From: Serratia sarumanii
GTDB lineage: Bacteria; Pseudomonadota; Gammaproteobacteria; Enterobacterales; Enterobacteriaceae
Direction of reading: 5' to 3'
NCBI RefSeq assembly: GCF_029962605.1
Contig: NZ_CP124750.1
Location: 1,488,001 to 1,552,000, forward strand
DNA: 64,000 nt
The notes below the pieces were generated by a model. The model did no database searches and was not told the DNA's origin. It saw only the letters and a list, made by a program, of their open reading frames with translations. Made by a program: the position numbers and the translations under genes. Shown here in pieces: positions 26,431 to 36,526 of this stretch (position 1 is the stretch's first letter; each line of letters starts with the position of its first letter).

Positions 26431-28476
26431 TCACATATCCGGGAAGGTCAGGGTGCCCCCCGGCGCTTCGCGATGAATGTGCAGGAAGTTCAGGTGCTTC
26501 TCGTACTGGTCGAGGATATCGCCAATCACCTGTTCCTTGCTGTAGTCCATCAGGTCGTTGCCCTGGGTGCCTTCCATCAGGAAGGTTTCCAGCCGGTAGT
26601 AGTGCGACTTGCCGGAGCGGGCGCGGTAGGTGAAGCCCGGCACCGAGTAGCGCATCGGCCAGATCTGATAGATGAAGTTCTGTTCCTCGCCCAGGTGCAC
26701 CAGCAGCTCCAGGTGGTTCAGGCGCTCGTCTTCGGTCGGCGGCACTTCACTGAACTCCACTTTCGCGCCGCGCAGCTCCAGCTCGCGCGCCACGTCCTGC
26801 ATTGCCGGGCGGCAGACTTTATCCAACATTTTCTGCGTGTACTGGGTGCCCGGGTAGTTCATCACCCGCGACAGGCGCTGTTTCCAGTTGAGCACGTCGT
26901 GGCTGGAGACCGGCACCGGCGCCAGGGTGCTGAGCGCGCTAGCCTTGCGGTAGTCTTCCACCCGCAGCGATTTATACAGCCCGGCCATCACGAAGAAGAT
27001 CACGAAGCTGAACGGCAGGCCCATGATCACCGTGGTTTTCTGCAGCGCCGGCACGCCATCGGTCATCAGCATGCCGATGGTCAGCAGGCCGATGGCCACC
27101 GACCAGAAAATCCGCAGCCAGTTTGGCGCATCATTATTGATGTCGGCCAGGCGCGAGGTGAAGTTGCCCAGCACCAGCGAGCCGGAGTCCGCCGAGGTGA
27201 CGTAGAACAACAGGCCGGTGATGGTGGCCACCGAGGCGCTGAAGGTGAAGCCGGGGTATTGCGCCAGCAGGCTGTAGAAGCCGCGCTCCGGGAACTGCAT
27301 CACTTCCTGCGCAAACTCGGCGTTGCCGTGAATGATCTGGTACAGCGCGCTGTTGCCGAAGATTGACAGCCACAGCAGGGTGAACACGAACGGAATGATC
27401 AGCGTGCCGACCACGAACTGGCGAATGGTGCGCCCGCGCGAGATGCGCGCCAGGAACAGGCCGACGAACGGCGACCACGCCACCCACCAGGCCCAGAAGA
27501 ACAGCGTCCAGTTGTTCATCCACTCCACCGGCCGATCGAAGGCGAAGCTGTTGAGCGTCATGCCCATAAAGCGGTTGATGTAATCGCCGACGTTGAGCAC
27601 CAGCGCATTGAGCAGGAACTCGGTGTCGCCGAAGAACAGCACGAACAGGATCAGGCCCAGCGCCAGCAGCACGTTCAGCTCGGACAGGATGCGGATGCCC
27701 TTGTTGACGCCCGAGGTGACCGAGATGGTGGCCATGATCACCGACAGCAGGATCAGCGAGCCCTGCACCGTCAGGTTTTCCGGGATCTCGAACAGCACCT
27801 TGAGGCCGTAGTTGAGCTGCACCACGCCGATGCCCAGCGTGGTGGCGATGCCGAAGATGGTGCCGAGCACCGCGGCGATGTCCACGCTGTGGCCGATCGG
27901 GCCATTGATGCGCTTACCGAAGATCGGGTACAGCGCCGAGCGGATGGTCAGCGGCAGATTGTAGCGATAGCTGAAGTAGCCGAGGGCGATGCCCATCAGC
28001 GCATACATCGACCAGCCGGTCAGGCCGTAGTGGAACAGCGTCCAGACCATCGCCTGGCGCGCGGCCTCCAGCGTTTGCGCGTCGCCTTCCGGCGGCATCA
28101 TGTACTGGGTCACCGGCTCGGCGACCGAGAAGAACATCAGGTCGATGCCGATGCCGGCGGCGAACAGCATCGCCGCCCAGCTCATCAGGCTGAACTCCGG
28201 CTTGGACTGCTCCGGCCCGAGCTTGATCGAACCGAAGCGCGAAGCGGCGATAAACACCACGAACACGATGTACAGCGTCGCCGCCAGCAGGTAGTACCAA
28301 CCGAAGGTGGTCGACACCCAATTCAGCGTGCGGGTGATCCACTGCCCGGAGAAGTCGGTGAAAAAGATGGTCATCAGCGAGAAGGCCAGGATCAGCCCCG
28401 CCGAGGTGAAGAAAACCACAGGGTTGAGGCGGTCCTGCTGCGGTTTGGAGGAGGTTTCGCGTGTTGTCATCGTCAT
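26431..28476 (-). CDS. betT: BCCT-family choline transporter BetT
   Basis: This 681-residue protein (E. coli BetT is 677) has 12 membrane helices, the BCCT signature region WTLFFWAWWVAWSPFVGLFLARIS, and a long C-terminal cytoplasmic osmosensory tail from about residue 510. It is a high-affinity, proton-driven choline importer. It is divergent from betI, as in E. coli, so the BetI operator in between controls both sides. Confidence 0.93.
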   Translation of the reverse strand: MTMTTRETSSKPQQDRLNPVVFFTSAGLILAFSLMTIFFTDFSGQWITRTLNWVSTTFGWYYLLAATLYIVFVVFIAASRFGSIKLGPEQSKPEFSLMSWAAMLFAAGIGIDLMFFSVAEPVTQYMMPPEGDAQTLEAARQAMVWTLFHYGLTGWSMYALMGIALGYFSYRYNLPLTIRSALYPIFGKRINGPIGHSVDIAAVLGTIFGIATTLGIGVVQLNYGLKVLFEIPENLTVQGSLILLSVIMATISVTSGVNKGIRILSELNVLLALGLILFVLFFGDTEFLLNALVLNVGDYINRFMGMTLNSFAFDRPVEWMNNWTLFFWAWWVAWSPFVGLFLARISRGRTIRQFVVGTLIIPFVFTLLWLSIFGNSALYQIIHGNAEFAQEVMQFPERGFYSLLAQYPGFTFSASVATITGLLFYVTSADSGSLVLGNFTSRLADINNDAPNWLRIFWSVAIGLLTIGMLMTDGVPALQKTTVIMGLPFSFVIFFVMAGLYKSLRVEDYRKASALSTLAPVPVSSHDVLNWKQRLSRVMNYPGTQYTQKMLDKVCRPAMQDVARELELRGAKVEFSEVPPTEDERLNHLELLVHLGEEQNFIYQIWPMRYSVPGFTYRARSGKSHYYRLETFLMEGTQGNDLMDYSKEQVIGDILDQYEKHLNFLHIHREAPGGTLTFPDM

Positions 28477-28869
28477 CCTCTGAACTGAGTAAAATCGTGC
28501 CGCTCCGCATTTCGGGGCGCGTTGGCGCCGCCGGAAAACGGGCGAATGAAGGCGGCGGCCACCCCATCAGGAGGGCCTGAGTAACGCCGCTTTCGCCTGT
28601 TAACGAAGCGCCGGCGCGCTTCGCGGCGGGAACCGCTTACAGCCACTGATTTTGGTCAGATTCGTTAATTACCTCACAAAAATCAGCCAGTTCCACAACC
28701 AGATAGTACAAATTTTTAACCAGGCGGCAATAAAATATATGCAATTTTTATTGAACGTTCAATCAAAAAAAAGTTTAATAGTCCCCATGATGACCTGAAT
28801 CACGGGCGAAACGGCAGTGAAATTTGCCCGCTGAGATAAGGCCGAAGTCGGTTTTGTGAGAGTCGAAAT
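28477..28869. promoter_or_regulatory. betT/betI divergent promoter region with BetI operator
   Basis: These 393 bases have no gene. They become strongly A/T-rich from about 28650. At 28750-28763 is the perfect palindrome ATTGAAC/GTTCAAT, which matches the known BetI operator type, flanked by A and T runs. No second copy is seen. Confidence 0.75.
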
Positions 28870-29472
28870 ATGCCAAAGGTAGGAATGCAGCCAATCAGAA
28901 GGCAGCAGTTGATTGATGCCACGCTCGCCGCGGTAAACGAAGTGGGAATGCATGACGCCACCATCGCGCAGATCGCGCGGCGGGCCGGCGTTTCCAACGG
29001 CATCATCAGCCATTATTTCAAGGACAAGAACGGCCTGCTGGAAGCCACGATGCGCTATCTGATCAGCCATCTGGGCGAGGCGGTGAAGCTGCGTTTGCAG
29101 GCGCTGACCGATAACAGCCCGGCGGCGCGGCTGCAGGCGATCGTCGCCGGCAACTTCGACGACAGCCAGATCAATAGCGCGGCGATGAAGACCTGGCTGG
29201 CCTTTTGGGCCAGCAGTCTGCACCAACCGCAGCTCAACCGGCTGCAGCAGGTGAACGGCCGCCGGCTCTATTCCAACCTGTGCGCCGAGTTTCGCCGCGT
29301 CATGCCGCAGCCGCAGGCGCGGTTGGCGGCCAAGGGGCTGGCGGCGCTGATCGACGGACTGTGGCTGCGCAGCGCGCTGCGCGGCTCGGCGTTCAATCAG
29401 GCGCAGGCGCTGGCGCTCACGACCGAATACATCACGTTCCAACTCCGGGGGCAGACGCCGCCCGGAGGATAA
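28870..29472 (+). CDS. betI: TetR-family repressor BetI
   Basis: This 200-residue protein has a TetR N-terminal HTH ([32 protein letters not shown], about residues 28-58) and a ligand domain carrying [10 protein letters not shown], as in E. coli BetI. It represses the bet genes; choline relieves repression. It is first in the betIBA operon, 14 bp before betB. Confidence 0.93.
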   Translation: MPKVGMQPIRRQQLIDATLAAVNEVGMHDATIAQIARRAGVSNGIISHYFKDKNGLLEATMRYLISHLGEAVKLRLQALTDNSPAARLQAIVAGNFDDSQINSAAMKTWLAFWASSLHQPQLNRLQQVNGRRLYSNLCAEFRRVMPQPQARLAAKGLAALIDGLWLRSALRGSAFNQAQALALTTEYITFQLRGQTPPGG

Positions 29473-29486
29473 CTCAAGGAGATCCT

Positions 29487-30959
29487 ATGTCCCGTTTTGG
29501 CTTGCAGAAGCTCTATATTCATGGCGCCTATGTAGACAGCACCGCTGGAAAAACCTTCAACGCCATCAACCCGGCGAACGGCGAAGTTCTGGCGGAAGTC
29601 CAGGCCGCCGGCGCTGAAGACGTCGATCGTGCGGTGGCCAGCGCGGCCAGCGGGCAGAAGGTGTGGGCGGCGATGACGGCGATGGCGCGTTCGCGCATCC
29701 TGCGCCGCGCGGTGGATATTCTGCGCGAGCGCAACGATGAGCTGGCGGCGCTGGAAACGCTGGATACCGGCAAAGCGATGTCGGAAACCACCGCGGTGGA
29801 CATCGTCACCGGCGCCGACGTGCTGGAGTATTACGCCGGCCTGATCCCGGCCATTGAAGGCGAACAGATCCCGCTGCGCGAAACCTCATTCGTCTACACC
29901 CGCCGCGAACCGCTGGGCGTGGTGGCCGGCATCGGCGCCTGGAACTACCCGATTCAAATCGCGCTGTGGAAGTCCGCGCCGGCGCTGGCGGCGGGCAATG
30001 CGATGATCTTCAAGCCGAGCGAAGTCACCTCGTTGACGGCGTTGAAGCTGGCGGAAATTTACACCGAAGCCGGCCTGCCGGACGGCGTCTTCAACGTGGT
30101 GACCGGCAGCGGCGCGGAAGTTGGGCAGTACCTGACTGACCATCCGGGCATCGCCAAAGTCTCTTTCACCGGCGGGGTGAAAACCGGCAAGAAGGTGATG
30201 GCCAACGCGTCGGGGTCGACGCTGAAAGAAGTCACCATGGAGCTGGGCGGCAAGTCGCCGCTGATTATCTTCGACGACGCCGATCTGGATCGCGCCGCCG
30301 ATATCGCCATGATGGCCAACTTCTACAGCTCCGGCCAGGTGTGCACCAACGGCACCCGCGTCTTCGTGCCGGCGGCGCTGCAGGCGCAGTTTGAGGCGAA
30401 AATCCTCGAGCGCGTGAAGCGCATTCGCCTCGGCGATCCGACCGATCCGCAGACCAACTTCGGGCCGCTGGTCAGCTTCGCGCACATGGAATCGGTGCTG
30501 CGCTTTATCGAAAGCGGCAAGAACAGCGGCGCGCGCCTGCTGTGCGGCGGCGAACGCGTCACCCACGGCGAATTCGGCAAGGGCGCTTACGTGGCGCCGA
30601 CGGTATTCAGCGACTGCCGCGACGACATGGAAATCGTGCGCGAGGAGATCTTCGGGCCGGTGATGAGCATTCTCAGCTACCAGAGCGAAGAGGAAGTGGT
30701 GCGCCGCGCCAACGATACCACCTTCGGCCTGGCCGCGGGCGTGGTGACCAACGATCTGGCGCGCGCGCACCGCGTGATCCACCAACTGGAAGCCGGCATT
30801 TGCTGGATCAACACCTGGGGCGAGTCGGCGGCGGAAATGCCGGTCGGCGGCTACAAGCAGTCCGGCGTTGGCCGTGAGAACGGCCTGACTACGCTGGAAC
30901 ACTACACCCAGATCAAATCGGTGCAGGTTGAGCTGGGCGAATACGCCTCGGTATTCTGA
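29487..30959 (+). CDS. betB: Betaine aldehyde dehydrogenase BetB
   Basis: This 490-residue protein has the family length. It contains the NAD site [13 protein letters not shown], the general base in [11 protein letters not shown], and the catalytic cysteine in [12 protein letters not shown]. It oxidises betaine aldehyde to glycine betaine with NAD. The frame is open upstream, but the ATG at 29487 with AAGGAGATCCT is the correct start. betA follows after 137 bp. Confidence 0.95.
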   Translation: MSRFGLQKLYIHGAYVDSTAGKTFNAINPANGEVLAEVQAAGAEDVDRAVASAASGQKVWAAMTAMARSRILRRAVDILRERNDELAALETLDTGKAMSETTAVDIVTGADVLEYYAGLIPAIEGEQIPLRETSFVYTRREPLGVVAGIGAWNYPIQIALWKSAPALAAGNAMIFKPSEVTSLTALKLAEIYTEAGLPDGVFNVVTGSGAEVGQYLTDHPGIAKVSFTGGVKTGKKVMANASGSTLKEVTMELGGKSPLIIFDDADLDRAADIAMMANFYSSGQVCTNGTRVFVPAALQAQFEAKILERVKRIRLGDPTDPQTNFGPLVSFAHMESVLRFIESGKNSGARLLCGGERVTHGEFGKGAYVAPTVFSDCRDDMEIVREEIFGPVMSILSYQSEEEVVRRANDTTFGLAAGVVTNDLARAHRVIHQLEAGICWINTWGESAAEMPVGGYKQSGVGRENGLTTLEHYTQIKSVQVELGEYASVF

Positions 30960-31096
30960 TCTTCCCGCCGTCTTTCGAGCCGCAGCCGCGTTGGCTGCGG
31001 CCGACAATCTCTAGAGAGCCAAAATACACAGCCTGTTGCCGAGTCGCGCTTCGCGTCTTTGCCTGACCAGGCCTCTATAAAGTAAGGAGATAATGA

Positions 31097-32764
31097 ATGG
31101 AATTTGACTACATCATTATCGGTGCCGGTTCCGCCGGCAACGTGTTAGCCACCCGATTGACCGAGGACGCCGACGTCAGCGTCCTGCTGCTGGAAGCCGG
31201 CGGCCCGGATTACCGGATGGATTTCCGTACCCAGATGCCGGCCGCGCTGGCGTTTCCGCTGCAGGGCCGCCGCTATAACTGGGCGTATGAGACCGATCCT
31301 GAGCCGCACATGAACAATCGCCGGATGGAATGCGGCCGCGGCAAAGGGCTGGGCGGTTCGTCCCTGATCAACGGCATGTGTTACATTCGCGGCAACGCGA
31401 TGGACTTCGATAACTGGGCCAAAGCGCCGGGTCTGGAAGACTGGACCTATCTGGACTGCCTGCCGTATTTCCGCAAGGCGGAAACCCGCGATATCGGCCC
31501 GAACGACTATCACGGCGGCGAGGGTCCGGTGAGCGTCACCACGCCGAAAGCCGGTAACAACGAACTGTTCCACGCCATGGTGGAAGCCGGCGTGCAGGCG
31601 GGTTACCCGCGCACCGACGATCTGAACGGTTACCAACAAGAAGGCTTCGGCCCGATGGATCGCACCGTGACGCCGAAAGGGCGCCGCGCCAGCACCGCCC
31701 GCGGCTATCTGGATCAGGCGCGTTCGCGGCCGAACCTGAAGATCGTCACCCATGCGCTGACCGACCACATTGTGTTCGACGGCAAGCGTGCGGTGGGCGT
31801 CAACTATTTGCAGGGCGACAGCAATCAACTGACCCACGCCAAAGCGCGGCGCGAAGTGCTGCTGTGCGCCGGCGCCATCGCCTCGCCGCAGATCCTGCAG
31901 CGTTCGGGCGTCGGCCCGGCGGCGCTGCTGAACAGCCTGGATATCAAGGTGGTGCACGATCTGCCGGGCGTCGGGGAAAACCTGCAGGATCACCTGGAGA
32001 TGTACCTGCAGTACGCCTGTAAGAAACCGGTGTCACTGTACCCGGCGCTGCAATGGTTCAACCAGCCGAAGATCGGCGCGGAATGGCTGTTCAACGGTAC
32101 CGGCGTTGGCGCCAGCAACCAGTTCGAGGCCGGCGGCTTCATCCGCAGCCGCGCAGAATTCGCCTGGCCGAACATTCAGTATCACTTCCTGCCGGTGGCG
32201 ATTAACTACAACGGCAGCAACGCGGTAAAAGAGCACGGCTTCCAGGCGCACGTCGGCTCGATGCGTTCGCCGAGCCGCGGCCGGGTGCAGGTGAAGTCGA
32301 AAGATCCGCGCCAGCACCCGAGCATTCTGTTCAACTACATGTCGACCGAACAGGATTGGCAGGAGTTCCGCGACGCTATTCGCATCACGCGCGAGATCAT
32401 GGCGCAGCCGGCTTTGGACGAATACCGCGGCCGCGAGATAAGCCCGGGGCCGGAGGTGCAGACCGACGAGCAGCTGGACGCCTTCGTGCGCGAGCACGCC
32501 GAAACCGCCTTCCACCCGTCCTGCTCGTGCAAGATGGGCGAGGATGAGATGGCGGTGGTCGATGGGCAGGGCCGGGTGCATGGCATGGAAGGATTGCGGG
32601 TGGTGGATGCGTCAATCATGCCGCTGATCATCACCGGCAACCTGAACGCCACCACCATCATGATCGCCGAGAAGTTAGCCGATCGCATTCGCCAGCGCGC
32701 GCCGCTGCCGCGCAGCACCGCCGACTATTACGTCGCCGGCGATGCGCCGGTGCGCAAACAGTAA
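31097..32764 (+). CDS. betA: Choline dehydrogenase BetA
   Basis: This 555-residue GMC-family flavoprotein has the FAD-binding Rossmann motif [15 protein letters not shown] at the N-terminus, the GMC signatures [20 protein letters not shown] and [16 protein letters not shown], and the active-site histidine in HPSCSCKMG. It is a membrane-associated enzyme that oxidises choline to betaine aldehyde, passing electrons to the respiratory chain. TAAGGAG precedes the ATG. Confidence 0.95.
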   Translation: MEFDYIIIGAGSAGNVLATRLTEDADVSVLLLEAGGPDYRMDFRTQMPAALAFPLQGRRYNWAYETDPEPHMNNRRMECGRGKGLGGSSLINGMCYIRGNAMDFDNWAKAPGLEDWTYLDCLPYFRKAETRDIGPNDYHGGEGPVSVTTPKAGNNELFHAMVEAGVQAGYPRTDDLNGYQQEGFGPMDRTVTPKGRRASTARGYLDQARSRPNLKIVTHALTDHIVFDGKRAVGVNYLQGDSNQLTHAKARREVLLCAGAIASPQILQRSGVGPAALLNSLDIKVVHDLPGVGENLQDHLEMYLQYACKKPVSLYPALQWFNQPKIGAEWLFNGTGVGASNQFEAGGFIRSRAEFAWPNIQYHFLPVAINYNGSNAVKEHGFQAHVGSMRSPSRGRVQVKSKDPRQHPSILFNYMSTEQDWQEFRDAIRITREIMAQPALDEYRGREISPGPEVQTDEQLDAFVREHAETAFHPSCSCKMGEDEMAVVDGQGRVHGMEGLRVVDASIMPLIITGNLNATTIMIAEKLADRIRQRAPLPRSTADYYVAGDAPVRKQ

Positions 32765-32767
32765 CCG

Positions 32768-32850
32768 ACACGCCCTCTCGCCGTTGAGGGGGAGGGCCGC
32801 CGTAGCAAGCAACCCCTCTCCATATGCTCTTCCCCAAGGCGAGGGGGCAA
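32768..32850. repeat. REP-like palindromic sequence after betA
   Basis: The gap between the convergent betA and the GltB-like gene holds CCCTCTCGCC near the left end and GGCGAGGGGG near the right, with further CCCTCTC/GAGGGGG pieces inside. It looks like a small repetitive extragenic palindrome, ending in a T-rich stretch (TCTCTTTTTATT). It may also end both transcripts. There is no other copy in this window. Confidence 0.4.
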
Positions 32851-32873
32851 CTCTCTTTTTATTCCTTATCCCA

Positions 32874-34499
32874 TCATGCCGCCGGCAGCGAGATCGCCTG
32901 ATCGAAACTGGTGGGCGTCGCCATGCGCCACATGCGGGCGTAGAACTCGCTTTTGATCTCCGGCTGCAGCAGCGCGCCCGGCTCCAGGTAGTAATAGATA
33001 TCGGCGTATACCTTGATCTCGGTCGGCGTGATGCGGCGCAGCATATGGTGCGAGGTCAGCTGCTCCGGGCGGCTGACGCCGGCCGCCGCCAACATGTCCG
33101 CCAGCGCTTTCATCGTATTTTGATGGAAGTGGTAGACGCGTTCCGCCTTGTTCGGCACCACCAGCGCCTTTTGCCGCAGCGGATCTTGCGTCGCTACGCC
33201 GGTCGGGCAGTGGTTGGTGTGGCAGCTCTGCGACTGGATGCAGCCGACGGCGAACATAAAGCCGCGCGCCGAGTTCACCCAATCGGCGCCGAGCACCAGC
33301 ACGCTGGCGATGTCGAACGCGCTGATGATCTTGCCGCTGGCGCCTATCTTGATCTGGTCGCGCAGGCCGCAGCCTACCAGCGTGTTATGCACGAACAGCA
33401 GCCCTTCGCGCAGCGGCATGCCCATATAGTTGGAAAGCTCAAGCGGCGCGGCGCCGGTGCCGCCTTCCTTGCCGTCCACCACGATGAAATCCGGCAGGAT
33501 GCGGGTGTGCAGCATCGCCTTGACGATGGCGACGAACTCCCACGGGTGGCCGATGCACAGCTTGAAACCGACCGGTTTGCCGCCTGACAGCTCGCGCAGC
33601 TGTTGTATGAAATGCATCATTTCCAGCGGAGTGGTGAAGGCGCTGTGCGAGGCCGGCGAGATGCAATCGACGCCTTCCGGCACGCCGCGGGTGGCGGCGA
33701 TTTCCGCATCCACCTTCTTCGCCGGCAGAATGCCGCCGTGGCCGGGTTTGGCGCCCTGGCTGAGCTTGATTTCAATCATTTTCACCTGCGGGCTTTGCGC
33801 CTGTTCGGCAAAGCGCCGCGGATCGAAATGGCCGTCGGCGGTGCGGCAACCGAAATAGCCGCTGCCCAGCTCCCACACCAGATCGCCGTTGTTTTCGCGG
33901 TGATAGCGGCTGATGCTGCCCTCGCCGGTGTCGTGGTAGAAATTGCCCTTGGCCGCGCCGAGGTTGAGCGCGCGAATGGCGTTGGCGGAGAGCGCGCCGA
34001 AGCTCATGGCAGAAATGTTGAAGATCGACGCGGAGTAGGGCTGGCGGCAGTCGGCGCCGCCGATGGTGATGCGGAAACTGGTCGGGTCGGCGGCTTCCAC
34101 CGGCCGCATGGAGTGGCCGATGCACTCATAGCCGGTTTGGTAGACGTCCAGCAGGGTGCCGAACGGTTTGTCGCCCATCTCGTTTTTCGCCCGGCGATAC
34201 ACCAGCGTGCGCTGGGTGCGCGAAAACGGGATCTCTTCATTATCCTGCTCGAGGAAATACTGGCGCAGTTCCGGGCGGATGAACTCGAAGAAGAAGCGCA
34301 TGCGGCCGATGATCGGGTAGTTGCGGCAGATGGCGTGGCGCTGCTGGGTGAGATCGTAGATACCCAACACCATCAGGCAACCGCAGGCCAGGGCCGGCAG
34401 CCAGAACCACGGATAGTTGTGCATCATGATCAAGAAAGCCAGGGTGAGCAAGATGCTCAGTACAAAGCAGGTATAGCGGCTGAATAAGGACGACTTCAT
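32874..34499 (-). CDS. Membrane-anchored FMN-binding glutamate-synthase-like protein
   Basis: This 541-residue protein has two N-terminal hydrophobic helices (about residues 9-45) followed by the FMN/central domain of glutamate synthase: AMSFGALS, KLSQGAKPGHGG, FIVVDGKEGGTGAAP, and cysteines in GCIQSQSCHTNHCPTG placed like the 3Fe-4S ligands of GltB. It lacks the glutaminase and FAD/NADPH parts, so it is not a full glutamate synthase. These stand-alone proteins are widespread and their reaction is unclear. AGGAGATGTT precedes the ATG. It stands apart from the bet genes. Confidence 0.82.
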   Translation of the reverse strand: MKSSLFSRYTCFVLSILLTLAFLIMMHNYPWFWLPALACGCLMVLGIYDLTQQRHAICRNYPIIGRMRFFFEFIRPELRQYFLEQDNEEIPFSRTQRTLVYRRAKNEMGDKPFGTLLDVYQTGYECIGHSMRPVEAADPTSFRITIGGADCRQPYSASIFNISAMSFGALSANAIRALNLGAAKGNFYHDTGEGSISRYHRENNGDLVWELGSGYFGCRTADGHFDPRRFAEQAQSPQVKMIEIKLSQGAKPGHGGILPAKKVDAEIAATRGVPEGVDCISPASHSAFTTPLEMMHFIQQLRELSGGKPVGFKLCIGHPWEFVAIVKAMLHTRILPDFIVVDGKEGGTGAAPLELSNYMGMPLREGLLFVHNTLVGCGLRDQIKIGASGKIISAFDIASVLVLGADWVNSARGFMFAVGCIQSQSCHTNHCPTGVATQDPLRQKALVVPNKAERVYHFHQNTMKALADMLAAAGVSRPEQLTSHHMLRRITPTEIKVYADIYYYLEPGALLQPEIKSEFYARMWRMATPTSFDQAISLPAA

Positions 34500-34685
34500 A
34501 ACATCTCCTGATGTTTATTTTAATCCACACGACATGACTCACGGATAATCCGTGTGCGAATCGTAGCCAACAGGAGGAGATGTTGTGTGTCTGTTGCTGC
34601 TTTGTCGCCGGTTGTTACATTAATTTAACGCAGCGGCAGGGGAGACGGGTTGCCGCGCGGCGTACCGCGCAACAAGCCAGGATGT

Positions 34686-35276
34686 TTATTTGCCGGCGAC
34701 GAAGATGGTGCTCATGCTGCGCAGCCGCAGCTTTTTCATCGCGCTGTATTTCTGCGAAAAGATGGTTTTTGGGTGCGTGCCGCGCTTTTCCGCAATGTGC
34801 AGCAGGCTGTCGCCGCGCAGCAGATTGAAGATCACGTCGCTTTCCGCCGGGCTGAGCTCGCGGGTTTTCTGCACTCTGATGCCGCCCGGCTCCTTGCTTT
34901 CCAGCAGCCGCTGGATTTTTTCCTGCAGCGAATAAAGCGGAATGCGGGTGGAGACCAACTCAACGGAAATCCCCAGGATCGACAGCAGTTTCACCACGCG
35001 CTCGTCGTCGTAGAACACCAACAGGCGCGTTTTGCTGTTGTACTGCTGGTGCAGGGACACCAGGCTTTCGATCACGTTAACGCTCTGCTCCAGGTTTTGC
35101 GAGGTGAAAATCAGCGCGATATCGTGCTTGGTGATCTTCTCTGCTTTGGCGCCGCCGTGCATGAAATCGGAAAACAGGCGGATATCGTACGCGCCGTAGT
35201 GTTTCTTCAGCAGCACCGACAGGCCAACATAGCTGTACTTACACTCACTAATCACAAGAACGTTGTTTTTAGACAT
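34686..35276 (-). CDS. LuxR-family regulator next to the fimbrial operon
   Basis: This 196-residue protein has an N-terminal half that looks like an atypical receiver domain (LVISECKYSYVGLSVLL at the start), and a C-terminal LuxR-type HTH at about residues 140-192 (LSPAESDVIFNLLRGDSLLHIAEKRGTHPKTIFSQKYSAMKKL). It is read with the EAL gene upstream (21-bp gap) and away from fimA, so the pair probably forms a regulatory unit for the fimbriae. No strong ribosome site precedes it, suggesting coupling to the EAL gene. Confidence 0.75.
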   Translation of the reverse strand: MSKNNVLVISECKYSYVGLSVLLKKHYGAYDIRLFSDFMHGGAKAEKITKHDIALIFTSQNLEQSVNVIESLVSLHQQYNSKTRLLVFYDDERVVKLLSILGISVELVSTRIPLYSLQEKIQRLLESKEPGGIRVQKTRELSPAESDVIFNLLRGDSLLHIAEKRGTHPKTIFSQKYSAMKKLRLRSMSTIFVAGK

Positions 35277-35297
35277 AGGGCAAACACCAATACCGAG

Positions 35298-36014
35298 TTA
35301 AAAGTATTCAGCTGTAAGAAGCGAGTTCAAATCCTTGATGCTGGATTCCTTCCACAGCTTTCCCTGCAGTGCGTAATATGGCATTTCATCCAGCCATTTC
35401 TTGTGTTCGGGAGTTTCAACTCCTTCGATAATTACCTTGTAATGATTAAGGTAAAAGAAGCGCAGTAATGCGCGCATCAAGCCCTCGCCGCCGGACTTTT
35501 TCATGAAGTCCCAGAGCAGAAAACGGTCGAGCTTAACGAAGCGGAACTGGCTGTTGTACAACGCGGAAAAACCCGCATAGCCAGAACCAAAATCATCGAG
35601 CCAAAATGAATAACTATTCAATGACGGATCGCCGTGCACGCGATCTTTCACCAGCCGGGTTGAATTCTCGCTGATCTCGAAATGAATACAGCGCATGGCA
35701 TTAATTCTTTCGGCAAAGTGAGTATTCGCCAGCGATTGCAGAGAATAATCGTCAACATTCAAAGTGGCTATCACTTGGTTTTCATGAAACCAGTGTTTGT
35801 ATTTATCGATCAGATTGATCTGATCCATCAAAATCTCAATCCGGGTGGCGCTATCGGCGTGGCGAAAGAACTGTTCAGGAGAAAAATGAGCGTATTCGCT
35901 ATTAAACGTAAAGCGAGACAGACATTCGACGGCCAGCAATTGTCCCGATTTCGCGAACATTGGCTGAAAAACATAATTAATGCCGTTATTTTTCTCTCTG
36001 AAAGAACCGCTCAT
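35298..36014 (-). CDS. EAL-domain protein, likely c-di-GMP phosphodiesterase, next to the fim operon
   Basis: This 238-residue stand-alone EAL domain has no membrane or sensor part. The catalytic set looks complete: E30-x-L32-x-R34 (VECLSRF), N86 (TLNVDD), E113 (FEIS), D140-D141 (WLDDFGSG), K161 (FVKLD), E197 (EGVET) and Q217 (LQG). It should hydrolyse c-di-GMP, though short EAL proteins beside pili sometimes act only as regulators. It is divergent from fimA across 512 bp. Confidence 0.82.
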   Translation of the reverse strand: MSGSFREKNNGINYVFQPMFAKSGQLLAVECLSRFTFNSEYAHFSPEQFFRHADSATRIEILMDQINLIDKYKHWFHENQVIATLNVDDYSLQSLANTHFAERINAMRCIHFEISENSTRLVKDRVHGDPSLNSYSFWLDDFGSGYAGFSALYNSQFRFVKLDRFLLWDFMKKSGGEGLMRALLRFFYLNHYKVIIEGVETPEHKKWLDEMPYYALQGKLWKESSIKDLNSLLTAEYF

Positions 36015-36526
36015 TTCCCAATCCTTGGATTGATATTTAACTTGTTGATTTTAAATGATTAAAAAGAAAGTTACTCCAGGTTTATTGGTAAATTTCTTAT
36101 TTAAAGCGCCAGAATGGCCGAAGCGTGTCGACAGACCATTTAACGCGTAATTCGTGCCAAAGTCCAAATGTCGCAATCTGTTACTAAATGTAAATATTTG
36201 GGATAATATGCTGATTTTCAGGCCTTAATGCAAAATCTTGAACTCTGCAGCTTTCCCAAACACAGATTATTCCTATTCATATGAATCGTCAACATCGATC
36301 GATAGGTATTCGCCGATAGTTTATTCCTATCAAGAGGAGCCTTATGAATGTTTTAAACGATTTAACATTAAGAATATGCTTAGTCTATATTTCGTCCGGC
36401 AATGAGTTCATCGAGGCAACGCTCCTTTTCAGCAAGGGAGTGCTATCGCTGAGTGTATGCTCAGTGGCGGCAATATATATAAGCCCGCCACTGAATCGAT
36501 TATTTTATTGTTCTATGGAGCTGGAA
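36015..36526. promoter_or_regulatory. fimA / EAL divergent regulatory region
   Basis: These 512 bases are AT-rich and hold the promoters of both directions. Features seen: GATAGG (36300-36305) with CCTATC about 20 bp later; a strong ribosome site AGAGGAG before an ATG at 36344 that stays in frame with fimA; and the 10-bp inverted repeat at 36461-36494. The fimA ribosome site GGAG is just before 36527. No gene is firmly supported. Confidence 0.55.
36461..36494. repeat. Perfect 10-bp inverted repeat in the fimA leader
   Basis: The arms TCAGTGGCGG (36461-36470) and CCGCCACTGA (36485-36494) enclose a 14-base loop rich in TATATA. It would form a stable RNA hairpin about 33 bases before the fimA start, or act as a DNA operator around a -10-like element. 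It is too small to be an invertible switch. Confidence 0.7.

Noticed and set aside
36461..36494. Inverted repeat as a fim-type invertible promoter switch
   Set aside because: The arms are only 14 bp apart and no recombinase gene is nearby; a hairpin or operator fits better.
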